From assembly GCA_947500435.1 (NCBI GenBank), contig CANMRV010000003.1, positions 417,271 through 481,270 of the forward strand: 64,000 nucleotides of DNA, in the 5' to 3' direction. Below the pieces are notes generated by a model that saw nothing but the letters and a program-made list of their open reading frames with translations, did no database searches and was not told the origin of the DNA. The first letter of the stretch is position 1. Every line of letters begins with the position of its first letter. This document shows positions 45,233 through 53,631 of the stretch, in pieces. The position numbers and the translations under genes were made by a program. This DNA comes from an uncultured Flavobacteriaceae bacterium (lineage in GTDB: Bacteria > Bacteroidota > Bacteroidia > Flavobacteriales > Flavobacteriaceae).

Positions 45233-46293
45233 TACAATGTTTTTTGTAAAAAATGAATGAAATTCCCATGCATGATATTTTCGATATCCGAGGAGGAATA
45301 TCCTCTTTCCGACAAGATTTGAGGGACTTTTTGAAGATCCGCTATGGTGTCCAAATCCGATGGAGATTGTTCTTTGCCAAAACCACCATCTAAATCGGTT
45401 CCTATTCCAACATGTAAACTATTACCGGCCAATTGACAAATATGGTCAATGTTATCAGCCATTTGTTGCAAGGTAACTCTCATTGCTTCGGGAGTGGATT
45501 CCCCGCGAACCCAATTAGGCACCATCATCCAAGCATCTAGGGCCATTCCGATTACCCCATTTCTATTGATTAATTCTTGAATTTGTTCATCGGCAAATTG
45601 ACGATTATGATCTACAAGAGCCCTGCAATTATTATGACTTGCCCAAACCGGACCGTTATAGTTGTCCATGGTTTCCCAAAAGCTTTGGTCGCATAAATGA
45701 GTGGTATCTAAAATAAGATTTAGACGTCCAATTTCTTTTAGAAGGGCCTTTCCTTTTGTTCCAATTCCTCCAACGGAATTTGTGCCATGCGCATAGGTGC
45801 CAGGGCCGTAATGCGCGGGACCGATAGCTCGTAAACCTTGCTCATAACTCCTTTCCAAATAATCAATGGAAACTATGGAATCTGCTCCTTCCAAACTCAA
45901 AATATAACCAATGGCCTTTTTTCCTTCGGATGTTTTCCAAAGTTCAAGATGTGCATTGAGTTCTTTAGCATTTCGGATTTGTACCAGTTCACCGGCTTCT
46001 TCCATTGTTCTGTACCATGCCAATTGCGCCTGCGTTTGCGCCCAAGCTTGTTGCGGTGAGTTCCATCCAGGAAGTGAACTTTCTTTCTTTACATAACGTG
46101 CAATTTGGGTCGCCATGCAAAGTCCAATGTTGCCTTTTCTCATTGCCTCAAAAGAAACCGTATTGTTACCCCGATCCAGTTTGTCAGTCATTCCTTTTTC
46201 GCTTTCGCGGATTTCCGTGACAGTCCAAGTAAGATCACGATTCCATTCCATGGCATTCATAGAAAGGTCGAGATGGGCATCGAATATGAACAT
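45232..46293 (-). CDS. Membrane dipeptidase, peptidase family M19
   Basis: A 353-residue zinc dipeptidase. FDAHLDLS holds the first His-x-Asp zinc ligands. LILDTTHLCDQSFWE and WASHNNCRAL hold the metal-binding histidines, and GIGTDLDGGFG the late Asp. Family members hydrolyse dipeptides, including those with a D-residue at the C-terminal side. No signal peptide is present, so it acts in the cytoplasm. It lies between a D-amino-acid-type PLP enzyme and the SGNH gene, with near-zero spacing on both sides, fitting breakdown of D-containing dipeptides. Confidence 0.92.
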   Translation of the reverse strand: MFIFDAHLDLSMNAMEWNRDLTWTVTEIRESEKGMTDKLDRGNNTVSFEAMRKGNIGLCMATQIARYVKKESSLPGWNSPQQAWAQTQAQLAWYRTMEEAGELVQIRNAKELNAHLELWKTSEGKKAIGYILSLEGADSIVSIDYLERSYEQGLRAIGPAHYGPGTYAHGTNSVGGIGTKGKALLKEIGRLNLILDTTHLCDQSFWETMDNYNGPVWASHNNCRALVDHNRQFADEQIQELINRNGVIGMALDAWMMVPNWVRGESTPEAMRVTLQQMADNIDHICQLAGNSLHVGIGTDLDGGFGKEQSPSDLDTIADLQKVPQILSERGYSSSDIENIMHGNFIHFLQKTL

Positions 46294-46295
46294 AA

Positions 46296-47408
46296 CTAAA
46301 TAGTGATTTTTTGATTTCTAGCTGCAACTTTCCACGTTCCTGTTACTTCTCCGTCGGAAACTGTTAATACTTCTTCATACTTGGCAACCGTCGGACAAAT
46401 ATGCACTGGAATGGCATAAAACCCATCTCCTACTGCAAATTCATTAGCTCGTTGGGTTCGTACCACTAAATGTTCTTCACTTTGCCCAATTTGCTCACTA
46501 TCTTCTAAGCCCAAAATTTGAACCCTGGGAAAACCCATCTCTGGAGCAACGGATTTATGACCTAAATCAAAACAAATAATATTCTCTTCGGGTTTACTGA
46601 TAATCCGGATAAATAAAACAGCCGCGTGTAAAAAAGGCATATCAGGAAATAGTTCTGCGTAACGGGCATCCCAAAGCAAAGTAGTGCCAGGACTAGCGTC
46701 AACTCCTTTTCGTTTTCCATGTATCGGGAAAGATGGCGAACCACCCGCAATAATATCTGGAACGATAATACCCTCTTTTTTTATAGCATCTTTCAAATCC
46801 AAAACTTTTTGAAAGGCCGCATTGCAAGCTTCCGTACGTTCATTAAGGTCAGAAATATGGATATGTCCGTCATAAGCATGAAATCCTCGAGCTGCAATGT
46901 TTGGATTGTTTTCCATGGAACTATATAAGGAAACAGCTCGTGAATCAGGAATACACCCTGTTCGATTCATGCCTGAATTAATATCCAAATATAGAGGGGC
47001 AATTTTCTTTTCTTCTGAAGCTTTTTGGGCGATTTGGGAAAGGGTAGTTTCATTATCGACCAAAGTCGAAAAACGAGACTTCGGAAACGCATCCATTAAG
47101 CTAAAAAAGCGACTGATATTGGCTCCCACAGGCTGCATGGCCAATAGAATATCATGCGCACCACATTGACCTAACAGTTCCGCTTCAGCGATTGTAGCAC
47201 ATTTGAATTTTTGAATACCATGGCGTTGTTGCATTTGCACAATTTCCGCCATTTTATGCGTCTTGATATGTGGACGCAAGTTTGATACACTGCCAGAAAT
47301 GGAAACCATCGTACGAATGTTTTCTTCAATTCGTTCGGGATAAACCAGTAGAGAAGGAGAACTTACTTGACTCGTATCTCTTAATGAATACCAAGTATTA
47401 TCAGACAT
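46296..47408 (-). CDS. D-threonine aldolase / D-serine dehydratase-like PLP enzyme (DSD1 family)
   Basis: A 370-residue fold-type III PLP enzyme. The start at 47408 (MSDNTWYSL) is preferred over an ATG 17 codons earlier because the longer form would run into the RidA gene. The N-terminal alanine-racemase-like barrel carries the PLP lysine in LRPHIKTHKM (Lys49). The C-terminal IPVHICPTVAKYE holds the His-x-Cys metal-site pattern of the D-threonine aldolase/D-serine dehydratase branch. It would cleave or dehydrate D-beta-hydroxy-amino acids. The D-serine dehydratase reaction releases an enamine, which fits the RidA gene just upstream. Which of the two activities it has cannot be decided. Confidence 0.88.
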   Translation of the reverse strand: MSDNTWYSLRDTSQVSSPSLLVYPERIEENIRTMVSISGSVSNLRPHIKTHKMAEIVQMQQRHGIQKFKCATIAEAELLGQCGAHDILLAMQPVGANISRFFSLMDAFPKSRFSTLVDNETTLSQIAQKASEEKKIAPLYLDINSGMNRTGCIPDSRAVSLYSSMENNPNIAARGFHAYDGHIHISDLNERTEACNAAFQKVLDLKDAIKKEGIIVPDIIAGGSPSFPIHGKRKGVDASPGTTLLWDARYAELFPDMPFLHAAVLFIRIISKPEENIICFDLGHKSVAPEMGFPRVQILGLEDSEQIGQSEEHLVVRTQRANEFAVGDGFYAIPVHICPTVAKYEEVLTVSDGEVTGTWKVAARNQKITI

Positions 47409-47412
47409 TTTT

Positions 47413-47877
47413 TTATTTATGAAGTTCAAACATGGCTTCAATCTCAACGGCAATTCCACCGGGTAACATCATACCAACAGCACTACGAACACCTACTCCG
47501 TTATCTGGTCCAAACACGTCTGCCATCAATTCACTAAAACCATTAATGACCAAAGGTTGGTCTCCGAAATCTGGATGACAATTTACCATACCCAAAGTTT
47601 TTACTAAACGTTTGATACGGTCCACATCTCCAAAATGAGTAGTAATAGTAGATAGCATGGTCAAGGCGACATGACGCGCACCTATCTTGCCTTCTTCCAA
47701 GCTTAAATTGTCTCCGACCCGACCCTTATAAAGTGAGCCGTCAGGTAACATTGGACCTTGACCGGAAACATATAAAAAGTTGTCTATAACCAATACTGGT
47801 TTATATAAACCTGCTGGTGGTGGGGCTGGCGGCAAAACCAGTCCTAATTCCCTAATTCTTTCTGAAGCTGTGCTCAT
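47413..47877 (-). CDS. RidA/YjgF-family enamine-imine deaminase, cytoplasmic
   Basis: A 154-residue RidA-family protein. GFLYVSGQGP-type strand (DNFLYVSGQGPM), VNCHPDFGDQPLVINGFSELM and the conserved Arg in VRSAVGMMLPGGIAVEIEA are all present. RidA proteins hydrolyse reactive enamines and imines released by PLP enzymes. It has no signal peptide. It sits between the transporter and the DSD1-like enzyme with gaps of 11 and 4 bases, so it probably clears the enamine made by its neighbour. It belongs to the longer subgroup rather than to archetypal 128-residue RidA. Confidence 0.9.
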   Translation of the reverse strand: MSTASERIRELGLVLPPAPPPAGLYKPVLVIDNFLYVSGQGPMLPDGSLYKGRVGDNLSLEEGKIGARHVALTMLSTITTHFGDVDRIKRLVKTLGMVNCHPDFGDQPLVINGFSELMADVFGPDNGVGVRSAVGMMLPGGIAVEIEAMFELHK

Positions 47878-47888
47878 AACTTTTTAAT

Positions 47889-49205
47889 TTATATAAATAT
47901 ATCTAATGCCAAAACGCCAAGCAATCCCATAACTCCCACGGTGGTTTCCATTACTGTCCATGTTTTGAGGGTGTCTTTTACGGATAGATTAAAGTATTCC
48001 TTGTATAACCAAAAACCGCCATCATTTACATGTGAAAGCATTAGACTACCTGATCCAATAGCCAAAACCATCAATTCAGGACTCGCACCTGAATCGCCTA
48101 AAAGGGGAAGTGCTATACCTGCGGCGGTTAATCCCGCCACGGTTGCGGAACCTACACAAACACGAATAACTGTAGCGATTAGCCAAGCCAAAATCAGGGG
48201 AGAAATTGCAGAACCTTTCAGCATATCGCCAATATAATCACTAACACCGCTATCTATCAAAACTTCTTTTAAGGCACCGGCGCCAGCAATAATAAGCAAA
48301 ACCATAGTAATACCTGTAACCCCGCTCGCAACGGAGTTCATGACCTCTGTCATTTTTCGACCACGCGCTAGACCAAGAGTATAAATGGCAACTAAGACAG
48401 AAATCAACATGGCAAGAACGGGGTTTCCGATGACCAAAGCTACTTCCTTTACAATACTTCCATCAGGAGCTGCAGCATCAATAATTGCTGCAAATCCGAT
48501 TAAAATAACGGGTAATAAAGCTGTAAAAATACTGATGAATGTACTTGGCATTTCATCATCCGTTAGCACTTTTGGATTTAAAAATTCCTTCAGGGGAGTG
48601 GCTTTGATATTTTTAATGGTTCTAGAAAATAAAGGTCCCGCAACGATTATTGCCGGTATGGCAATGATAATTCCGTAGAGCAAGGTTTTACCGATATCTG
48701 CTTTAAACATCACTGCAATTCCTGTAGGAGCAGGGTGCGGTGGAAGGTATCCATGTGTTACTGAAAGAGATGCCAGCATGGGCAATCCCACATAAATCAG
48801 AGGCAATCCCGTAGCAGCGGCAACGGTGAAAACCAAGGGAATCAAGATTACGAATCCAACAGTATAGAACATGGGAATTCCCACTATAAAACCCGTAAGC
48901 ACAACGGCCCATTGAATATTCTTTTTGCCAAATTTCTCGACGAGTTTAGTAGTAATTCGCTGTGCGGCTCCACTATCGGCAACTAATTTACCGAGCATGG
49001 CACCTAGACCCAGAATAAGAATGAGCCCGCCCAGGGTTTTGCCCAATCCCGTTTCAATGGACTTGACCACATCGAGGACTTCCATTTGGTTACCAACGCC
49101 CACAAAGAGTGAGACTAATATGAAAGAGATAAAAGCATTGAGTTTAAAATGGGCAATAAGAAGGAACAAAATGAGTATTCCCGCAATAACAATGGCGATT
49201 GGCAT
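47889..49205 (-). CDS. GntP-family permease
   Basis: A 438-residue inner-membrane symporter with about 12 TM segments, starting PIAIVIAGILILFLLIAHFKLNAF. The conserved GntP stretches LILGLGAMLGKLVADSG, YLPPHPAPTGIA and HVNDGGFW are present. Members import gluconate, related sugar acids or D-serine (DsdX) with protons. Because the operon behind it encodes a DSD1-like enzyme, RidA and dipeptidase, a D-amino-acid substrate (as in DsdX) is more likely here than gluconate. It is the first gene of the operon. Confidence 0.92.
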   Translation of the reverse strand: MPIAIVIAGILILFLLIAHFKLNAFISFILVSLFVGVGNQMEVLDVVKSIETGLGKTLGGLILILGLGAMLGKLVADSGAAQRITTKLVEKFGKKNIQWAVVLTGFIVGIPMFYTVGFVILIPLVFTVAAATGLPLIYVGLPMLASLSVTHGYLPPHPAPTGIAVMFKADIGKTLLYGIIIAIPAIIVAGPLFSRTIKNIKATPLKEFLNPKVLTDDEMPSTFISIFTALLPVILIGFAAIIDAAAPDGSIVKEVALVIGNPVLAMLISVLVAIYTLGLARGRKMTEVMNSVASGVTGITMVLLIIAGAGALKEVLIDSGVSDYIGDMLKGSAISPLILAWLIATVIRVCVGSATVAGLTAAGIALPLLGDSGASPELMVLAIGSGSLMLSHVNDGGFWLYKEYFNLSVKDTLKTWTVMETTVGVMGLLGVLALDIFI

Positions 49206-49230
49206 TAACTAGGTTTTGAAAAGTAAGGTT

Positions 49231-49260
49231 TAAATATACCAAATAAAAAATGCACTCCAA
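49231..49260 (-). promoter_or_regulatory. Candidate promoter of the GntP-RidA-aldolase operon
   Basis: On the minus strand TTG (49260-49258) and TATATTTA (49238-49231, 7 of 8 to TAnnTTTG) are spaced by 19 bases, the usual Bacteroidota distance. The -33 part falls inside the loop/stem of the terminator of the upstream aquaporin gene. The GntP start codon lies 25 bases downstream. Confidence 0.45.
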
Positions 49261-49281
49261 CCATGGGTCAGAATGCATTTT
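49247..49281 (-). terminator. Intrinsic terminator of aqpZ
   Basis: On the minus strand AGAATGCATTTT-type arms (49281-49270 and 49258-49247) form a 12-bp stem with one mismatch and a G-U, an 11-base loop, and a following T-rich run (TTTTTTATTT). It begins 18 bases after the aquaporin stop codon. Confidence 0.7.
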
Positions 49282-49298
49282 CAAAATTCCAAATATGA

Positions 49299-49994
49299 TT
49301 AGTCGTTTGTTTCTGGCGAAAGATATTTATAGGCTAAACCAGCCAAAATAGCACCTACTATTGGAGCTACCCAGAACAACCAAAGTTGCCCGGTTGCCCA
49401 GCCACCTTCAGCAAAAAGTGCCTGACTTGTACTTCTAGCTGGGTTCACCGAAGTATTCGTTACAGGAATACTAATTAGATGAATCAGGGTCAAACAAAGA
49501 CCTATGGCCAAACCAGCTAAATATTTTGGTGCTTTGGAGTGTGTGCTTCCCAGAATTACGAAAAGAAAGATAAAGGTCATTACTATTTCGGTAATCAAGG
49601 CTGCAGTCATATTGAATCCGCCTGGGGAGTGTTCTCCATAACCATTGGCAGCAAAACCACCAACACCTTCAAAACCAGCTTGATTCGTAACGATTAAGTA
49701 TAAAATTCCTGCACCCGCAATACCACCCATAACCTGAGCAATGATGTAGGGAATTAGATTTTTGGCATCGAAACGACCGCCCATCCATAGACCGATGGAA
49801 ACAGCAGGGTTAAGATGACAACCTGAGATATGACCAATGGCATAGGCCATAGTAACAACGGTAAGACCAAAGGCTAGGGAAACGCCAACGAAGCCTATTC
49901 CTAATTCAGGAAATCCTGCTGCAAGAACAGCACTACCACACCCGCCAAGCACGAGCCATAGGGTTCCAATAAATTCTGCGATTAGTTTTTTCAT
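49299..49994 (-). CDS. aqpZ: Aquaporin Z (water channel)
   Basis: A 231-residue MIP channel with six TM helices and two half-helices carrying NPA boxes: HLNPAVS (Asn62) and SVNPARS (Asn184). The selectivity filter reads Phe42, His172, Thr181, Arg187, the same set as Escherichia coli AqpZ (Phe43, His174, Thr183, Arg189), so it should pass water and exclude glycerol. The segment [15 protein letters not shown] is identical in wording to what I recall of AqpZ. It is monocistronic: a terminator follows directly, and the next gene upstream is divergent. Confidence 0.95.
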   Translation of the reverse strand: MKKLIAEFIGTLWLVLGGCGSAVLAAGFPELGIGFVGVSLAFGLTVVTMAYAIGHISGCHLNPAVSIGLWMGGRFDAKNLIPYIIAQVMGGIAGAGILYLIVTNQAGFEGVGGFAANGYGEHSPGGFNMTAALITEIVMTFIFLFVILGSTHSKAPKYLAGLAIGLCLTLIHLISIPVTNTSVNPARSTSQALFAEGGWATGQLWLFWVAPIVGAILAGLAYKYLSPETND

Positions 49995-50150
49995 TTTTTC
50001 GAGGGTTTAGTTATTAATTAAAAAATTAGTGTGCTTTAAATTAGTCAAAATTATCCTAACAAACGATTATAAATAACAGATTTTGAGGATGTTAGTTTTT
50101 TATGAATCTGTTTGAAATATGTTATCTTGTTCATACTTAATTTATAGGAC

Positions 50151-51413
50151 ATGCTAAAAAGGGATTTTCTTAAACGAGCAGGGCAAATTGCGATGGTAAC
50201 ACCGTTTTTACCTATTACGGCTACCGCACAAATCAAATCCGAACCTAAACCTTATCCAAGTCATAACAAGGATGAATTTTGGAAACGTATTCGCGAAGAT
50301 TATGCCCTAAAACCGGATTATATCAATCTTGAGAATGGGTACTATAATTTTGCGCCAAAACCTACACTGGACAAGTTTATTGAGCATGTGAAAATGGTCA
50401 ACTATGAAGCTTCTCATTATATGCGAACTGTTCAATGGGACAATAAAAAAAGTGTCGCCGACCGTTTGGCAAAGTTGGTGAACTGTGATACCGGAGAATT
50501 AGTTATTACCCGTAATACCACGGAATCCCTGGATTTGATTACAGGAGGTTTTCCTTGGAAGGAAGGTGATGAGGCAATTTACGCCGTGCAGGATTACGGA
50601 GCTATGCAAGAACATTTTAAATTAATGGCGAAACGTTACGGAATTGTAAATAAAGTGGTGTCCGTTCCCAATCACCCTGAATCCGATGAGGAAATTGTAT
50701 CGGTGTACGAGAGTCAAATTACATCAAAAACAAAACTTATTATGGTTTGCCATATGGTCAATATTACAGGCCACATTCTACCCATACGCAAGATTTGTGA
50801 TATGGCACACAGTCATGGGGTTGAGGTAATGGTAGATGGGGCGCATTGTGTAGGTCACATTAATGTAGATATTAAAGAACTCGACTGTGATTACTACGGA
50901 AGCAGCCTTCATAAATGGTTGAGTACACCTCTCGGTGCCGGACTCTTATTCGTAAAAAAGGATAAAATTTCTAAAATATGGCCCTTGTTGGCAGAGCATG
51001 ATCGCGAACCAGATGATATCAGTCGATTGAATCATACAGGAACGCACCCTGTACACACTGATTTGGCCATTAACGATGCCATTGATTATTTGGAAATGAT
51101 TGGGCTGGAGCGCAAAGAAAAGCGCATGCGTTTTCTTCAAAGATATTGGAGCGATCAATTGCGTGATGTAAAAAATGTGGTTATCAATACCCCTATTGAA
51201 GAACATCGAAGTTGTGGAATAGCCAATGTGGGTATTACCAATATGAAACCAAATGATTTGGCTAAAAGTTTACTGGATGAGTTTAAGATATTCACCGTGG
51301 GGATTAACCGTGAAAATGTTCTGGGATGCCGAATCACTCCCAATGTGTACACCACAACAGAGGAGCTAGATACTTTTGTAAAGGCCGTAAAGACTTTGGC
51401 GAGTAGGGGGTAA
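50151..51413 (+). CDS. Aminotransferase class V-fold PLP enzyme, apparently exported
   Basis: A 420-residue fold-type I PLP enzyme. VDGAHCVGH holds the PLP-binding Asp229 and His232, and SSLHKWLSTPLGAG the Schiff-base Lys255. The best known relatives are isopenicillin-N epimerase- and cysteine-desulfurase-like enzymes. The N-terminus (MLKRDFLKRAGQIAMVTPFL, ending TATAQ) looks like a Tat signal with KR in place of RR (K-R-x-F-L-K). Tat export would suit a folded cofactor enzyme. It converges with a RidA-like lipoprotein gene, with a single base between stop codons. The reaction is not assignable from sequence. Confidence 0.85.
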   Translation: MLKRDFLKRAGQIAMVTPFLPITATAQIKSEPKPYPSHNKDEFWKRIREDYALKPDYINLENGYYNFAPKPTLDKFIEHVKMVNYEASHYMRTVQWDNKKSVADRLAKLVNCDTGELVITRNTTESLDLITGGFPWKEGDEAIYAVQDYGAMQEHFKLMAKRYGIVNKVVSVPNHPESDEEIVSVYESQITSKTKLIMVCHMVNITGHILPIRKICDMAHSHGVEVMVDGAHCVGHINVDIKELDCDYYGSSLHKWLSTPLGAGLLFVKKDKISKIWPLLAEHDREPDDISRLNHTGTHPVHTDLAINDAIDYLEMIGLERKEKRMRFLQRYWSDQLRDVKNVVINTPIEEHRSCGIANVGITNMKPNDLAKSLLDEFKIFTVGINRENVLGCRITPNVYTTTEELDTFVKAVKTLASRG

Positions 51414-51414
51414 T

Positions 51415-51969
51415 CTATTCCTGAATCTCCACAATCGTTTCGATTTCGCAGGCCAAATTCCAAGGAAGGGAATTCATTCCTACCGCAGAGCGGGAATGTT
51501 TTCCGCGTTCTCCAAACACTTCAAGCATGACTTCAGAATAGCCATTGATTACCTTGGGATGTTCGGTATACGAAGCATCACAATTCACCATACCAAATAC
51601 TTTTACGATACGCACTACTTTGTTCAAATCACCTATTTCTTCTTTCAGGACTGATAAATGATTGATAGCCGTCAACCGGGCTGCTTCATAACCTTGTTCT
51701 GTGGTTAAGTCAGTACCTACTTTACCGTCTATGCGTTCACCAGAAGCAGAAATGGGCCCATTACCAGAAAGGTAAATCATATTGCCGCTTTGGGTGGCCA
51801 TTTGTATTTTGAGTCCTGGAGGTGTTTTTTGAGGGTTTAGTTGGATACCTAATTCTTCGATTTTTTCTTCAATGTCGTAATCGTACAGTGATTCGGAGTT
51901 TTGGGTTTCTGGAGCTTTTGGGTTGCAGCTGGAAAGAAGTATTAATAAGATGAACAAGAGATGTTTCAT
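51415..51969 (-). CDS. RidA/YjgF-family protein with lipoprotein signal
   Basis: A 184-residue protein: lipoprotein signal peptide with lipobox LLSSC (Cys15), a short linker, and a RidA domain (about 35-184). The domain keeps IYLSGNGPIS, GMVNCDASYTEHPKVINGYSEVM, and the conserved Arg in SRSAVGMNSLPWNLACEIE. RidA proteins are normally cytoplasmic, so a lipid-anchored one is unusual. The neighbouring convergent gene encodes an apparently exported PLP enzyme, which could release the enamine or imine this protein would hydrolyse. It has the same subgroup features as the RidA at 47413-47877. Confidence 0.85.
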   Translation of the reverse strand: MKHLLFILLILLSSCNPKAPETQNSESLYDYDIEEKIEELGIQLNPQKTPPGLKIQMATQSGNMIYLSGNGPISASGERIDGKVGTDLTTEQGYEAARLTAINHLSVLKEEIGDLNKVVRIVKVFGMVNCDASYTEHPKVINGYSEVMLEVFGERGKHSRSAVGMNSLPWNLACEIETIVEIQE

Positions 51970-52082
51970 ACTTGGTTTTAACGGTCTGGTGTATGAAACG
52001 TAGGGTGTAAATGGACACTAACTTTTCTGATACAACACAGAGCCGAATTTTTATATTTTGTTTTTATTGTTTATTCAAATCG

Positions 52083-52736
52083 TTAAAAGTAGTTTGATCT
52101 TATATAGAAAACAGTAACTAATAAGAATGTAATTAAAAAAACAGTGTAAGCTATTTCTAGTTGTAAGTAATTCCTCGATATGCTTTTGCTCATAAAATAA
52201 TTAAATCTAGTAAGGTTACCAATTTGTAGGTTTTGACTCTTTAAAACCTTTTGCATTGATAATTCGTATTTATCAAATTCTGGAACTTCAAAAATCATGA
52301 AGTTATTTTCTTCTAAATTCGGATATTTCTTTTTGATGATTTTATTAAAGACTTTATACATTATATAGCTGAAAGGTTTTGCTGCGAGAATGGCAAAAAT
52401 CAATGAAATAGAAAGCCCAATAATTAGTATTAGTATAATTTGATTATTAAAAGACGCATTTCCTTCAAAGTAACTTTCAAATACAATTAAAGCAGATATT
52501 ATTGCAGTGTTTATTCTAATCAAAATTGCTGCTTTTTTATCTGCGATTGCAATTGAATTCATTATGAGTCTATTTTGATTTTTCAAATAGACTCCCATTG
52601 ATTTTCTTGGTTCTTTTTTTGTGTCGTACATGTCTTTACCTGAATTGTTTTTAGTTTTTGAAATCAATTCATCAGGACCTGTATCATTTGAATGTTGAGC
52701 TTCATTGTTCATTATTCTTATTGTTTCAATTTTCAA
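52083..52736 (-). CDS. PycTM (DUF5706) membrane protein, orphan Pycsar-effector-like
   Basis: A 217-residue protein (a start at 52712, MNNEAQ, is equally possible). After a polar, disordered 45 residues comes the PycTM signature NSIAIADKKAAILIRINTAI, then two TM helices (about 70-90, 98-120), a cytoplasmic stretch with FEVPEFDKYELSMQKVLKSQ, and TM3 (about 192-212). PycTM proteins are effectors of Pycsar anti-phage systems, thought to damage the membrane when cyclic CMP/UMP is made. No cyclase gene is nearby. The gene is AT-rich: 13 and 15 G/C in the lines 52321-52380 and 52441-52500. That suggests horizontal gain. A non-defence role is possible. Confidence 0.78.
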   Translation of the reverse strand: MKIETIRIMNNEAQHSNDTGPDELISKTKNNSGKDMYDTKKEPRKSMGVYLKNQNRLIMNSIAIADKKAAILIRINTAIISALIVFESYFEGNASFNNQIILILIIGLSISLIFAILAAKPFSYIMYKVFNKIIKKKYPNLEENNFMIFEVPEFDKYELSMQKVLKSQNLQIGNLTRFNYFMSKSISRNYLQLEIAYTVFLITFLLVTVFYIRSNYF

Positions 52737-52818
52737 GATTGGTTTTAAATTATTTTAAACTAAATTTTTTTCTCTTTATTTAGTGATGTAATCTGTGAAA
52801 TTAACTGTCATTCCGGTT

Positions 52819-52876
52819 GTTAACAGCTTTTATTCTGCATTTTGAATAGGTTTATTCAATTCCCCTTGCTGTTAAC
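52819..52876. repeat. Nested inverted repeats upstream of the PycTM gene
   Basis: GTTAACAGC (52819-52827) and GCTGTTAAC (52868-52876) are perfect 9-bp outer arms. Inside lies TTGAATA-GGTT-TATTCAA (52842-52859), a perfect 7-bp hairpin. The whole can fold as a two-tier stem or cruciform. It is in the 244-base gap upstream of the PycTM gene and downstream of the lipoprotein gene. Function is not known; mobile-element remnant, regulatory RNA and terminator are all possible. Confidence 0.5.
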
Positions 52877-52922
52877 GAAGTATGATTCTACATTCAAATA
52901 CTCGAATAAGGCATAACTAGTA

Positions 52923-52949
52923 TATAAGTGCATATTTAACCCACTTATA
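52923..52949. repeat. Hairpin after the coiled-coil lipoprotein gene
   Basis: TATAAGTG and CACTTATA are perfect 8-bp arms around 11 bases, 31 bases past the stop of the minus-strand lipoprotein gene. No T-run follows on that strand, so it is a weak terminator at best. Confidence 0.4.
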
Positions 52950-52980
52950 CGACCAATGTGATTGTGTCTATATTTTCAAA

Positions 52981-53631
52981 CTACTCCCCCAACTCCGTAA
53001 TCTTCTTTTCGTACAATTTCTTACTTTCCACAACAGCCACATTCAATTCTTTCATAATACCATCAACACGCCCTTCAATGCTTTTCATTTGGTCGTTGAT
53101 ATTGTCAAAAGAGTTTAGAGCAGCGGCAACTTCCAGAGCTTTTACCACTTCAACGGCATCGCCATGCAACAGGCGAAGTTTGTCTATTGCTTTCGAAGTA
53201 TTGGTTAACGTGCCATTGTATTTGGTACGGGCTTTTTCAATAGCGCCTAAAAGCGTTTTTTTGCTCTTTTCATCACTCAAGCTATTAGTCTGGGTTTCCA
53301 TAGCGGTGAATAGGTTTGACGCATGCTTTTTTAAGTCTTCATATTCTTTGTTGAGGTTTTCTACACGCTTGTTTACCTTTTCCCAATCGCCATACACTTT
53401 GGCGAATTCCTTGTCTTCGTTTTTGGTGTCTTCTAAGGCAGTCTGTAATGCGTTAAGAGTTTCGAGTCCCTTATTGACATTCTTATTGGCGTTTTCTTTC
53501 TTTTTTTCAAAAGAGGAAACGGTCGATTTGAAACGTTCTTTTAAGCGAATCAGGTCTTCGGGACTTTTATCTTTCCAGCAAGAAACAAATAGGAGGGAAA
53601 CTAGGGCAATGAGGGTTACTTTTTTAAGCAT
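52981..53631 (-). CDS. Coiled-coil lipoprotein of unknown function
   Basis: A 216-residue lipoprotein: signal peptide with lipobox LLFVSC (Cys18), then almost entirely charged helix, with heptad-like segments such as VNKRVENLNKEYEDLKK and IEGRVDGIMKELNVAVVESKK. Lysine and glutamate dominate and there are no TM segments or catalytic motifs. It probably forms a long helical bundle at the outer or inner membrane. A 236-codon open frame on the other strand is a shadow of this gene. No family is recognised. Confidence 0.75.
   Translation of the reverse strand: MLKKVTLIALVSLLFVSCWKDKSPEDLIRLKERFKSTVSSFEKKKENANKNVNKGLETLNALQTALEDTKNEDKEFAKVYGDWEKVNKRVENLNKEYEDLKKHASNLFTAMETQTNSLSDEKSKKTLLGAIEKARTKYNGTLTNTSKAIDKLRLLHGDAVEVVKALEVAAALNSFDNINDQMKSIEGRVDGIMKELNVAVVESKKLYEKKITELGE

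Noticed and set aside
47409..47459. Upstream start for the D-threonine-aldolase-like gene
   Set aside because: It would overlap the RidA coding end by 47 bases; the internal start gives a 4-base gap and the expected N-terminus.
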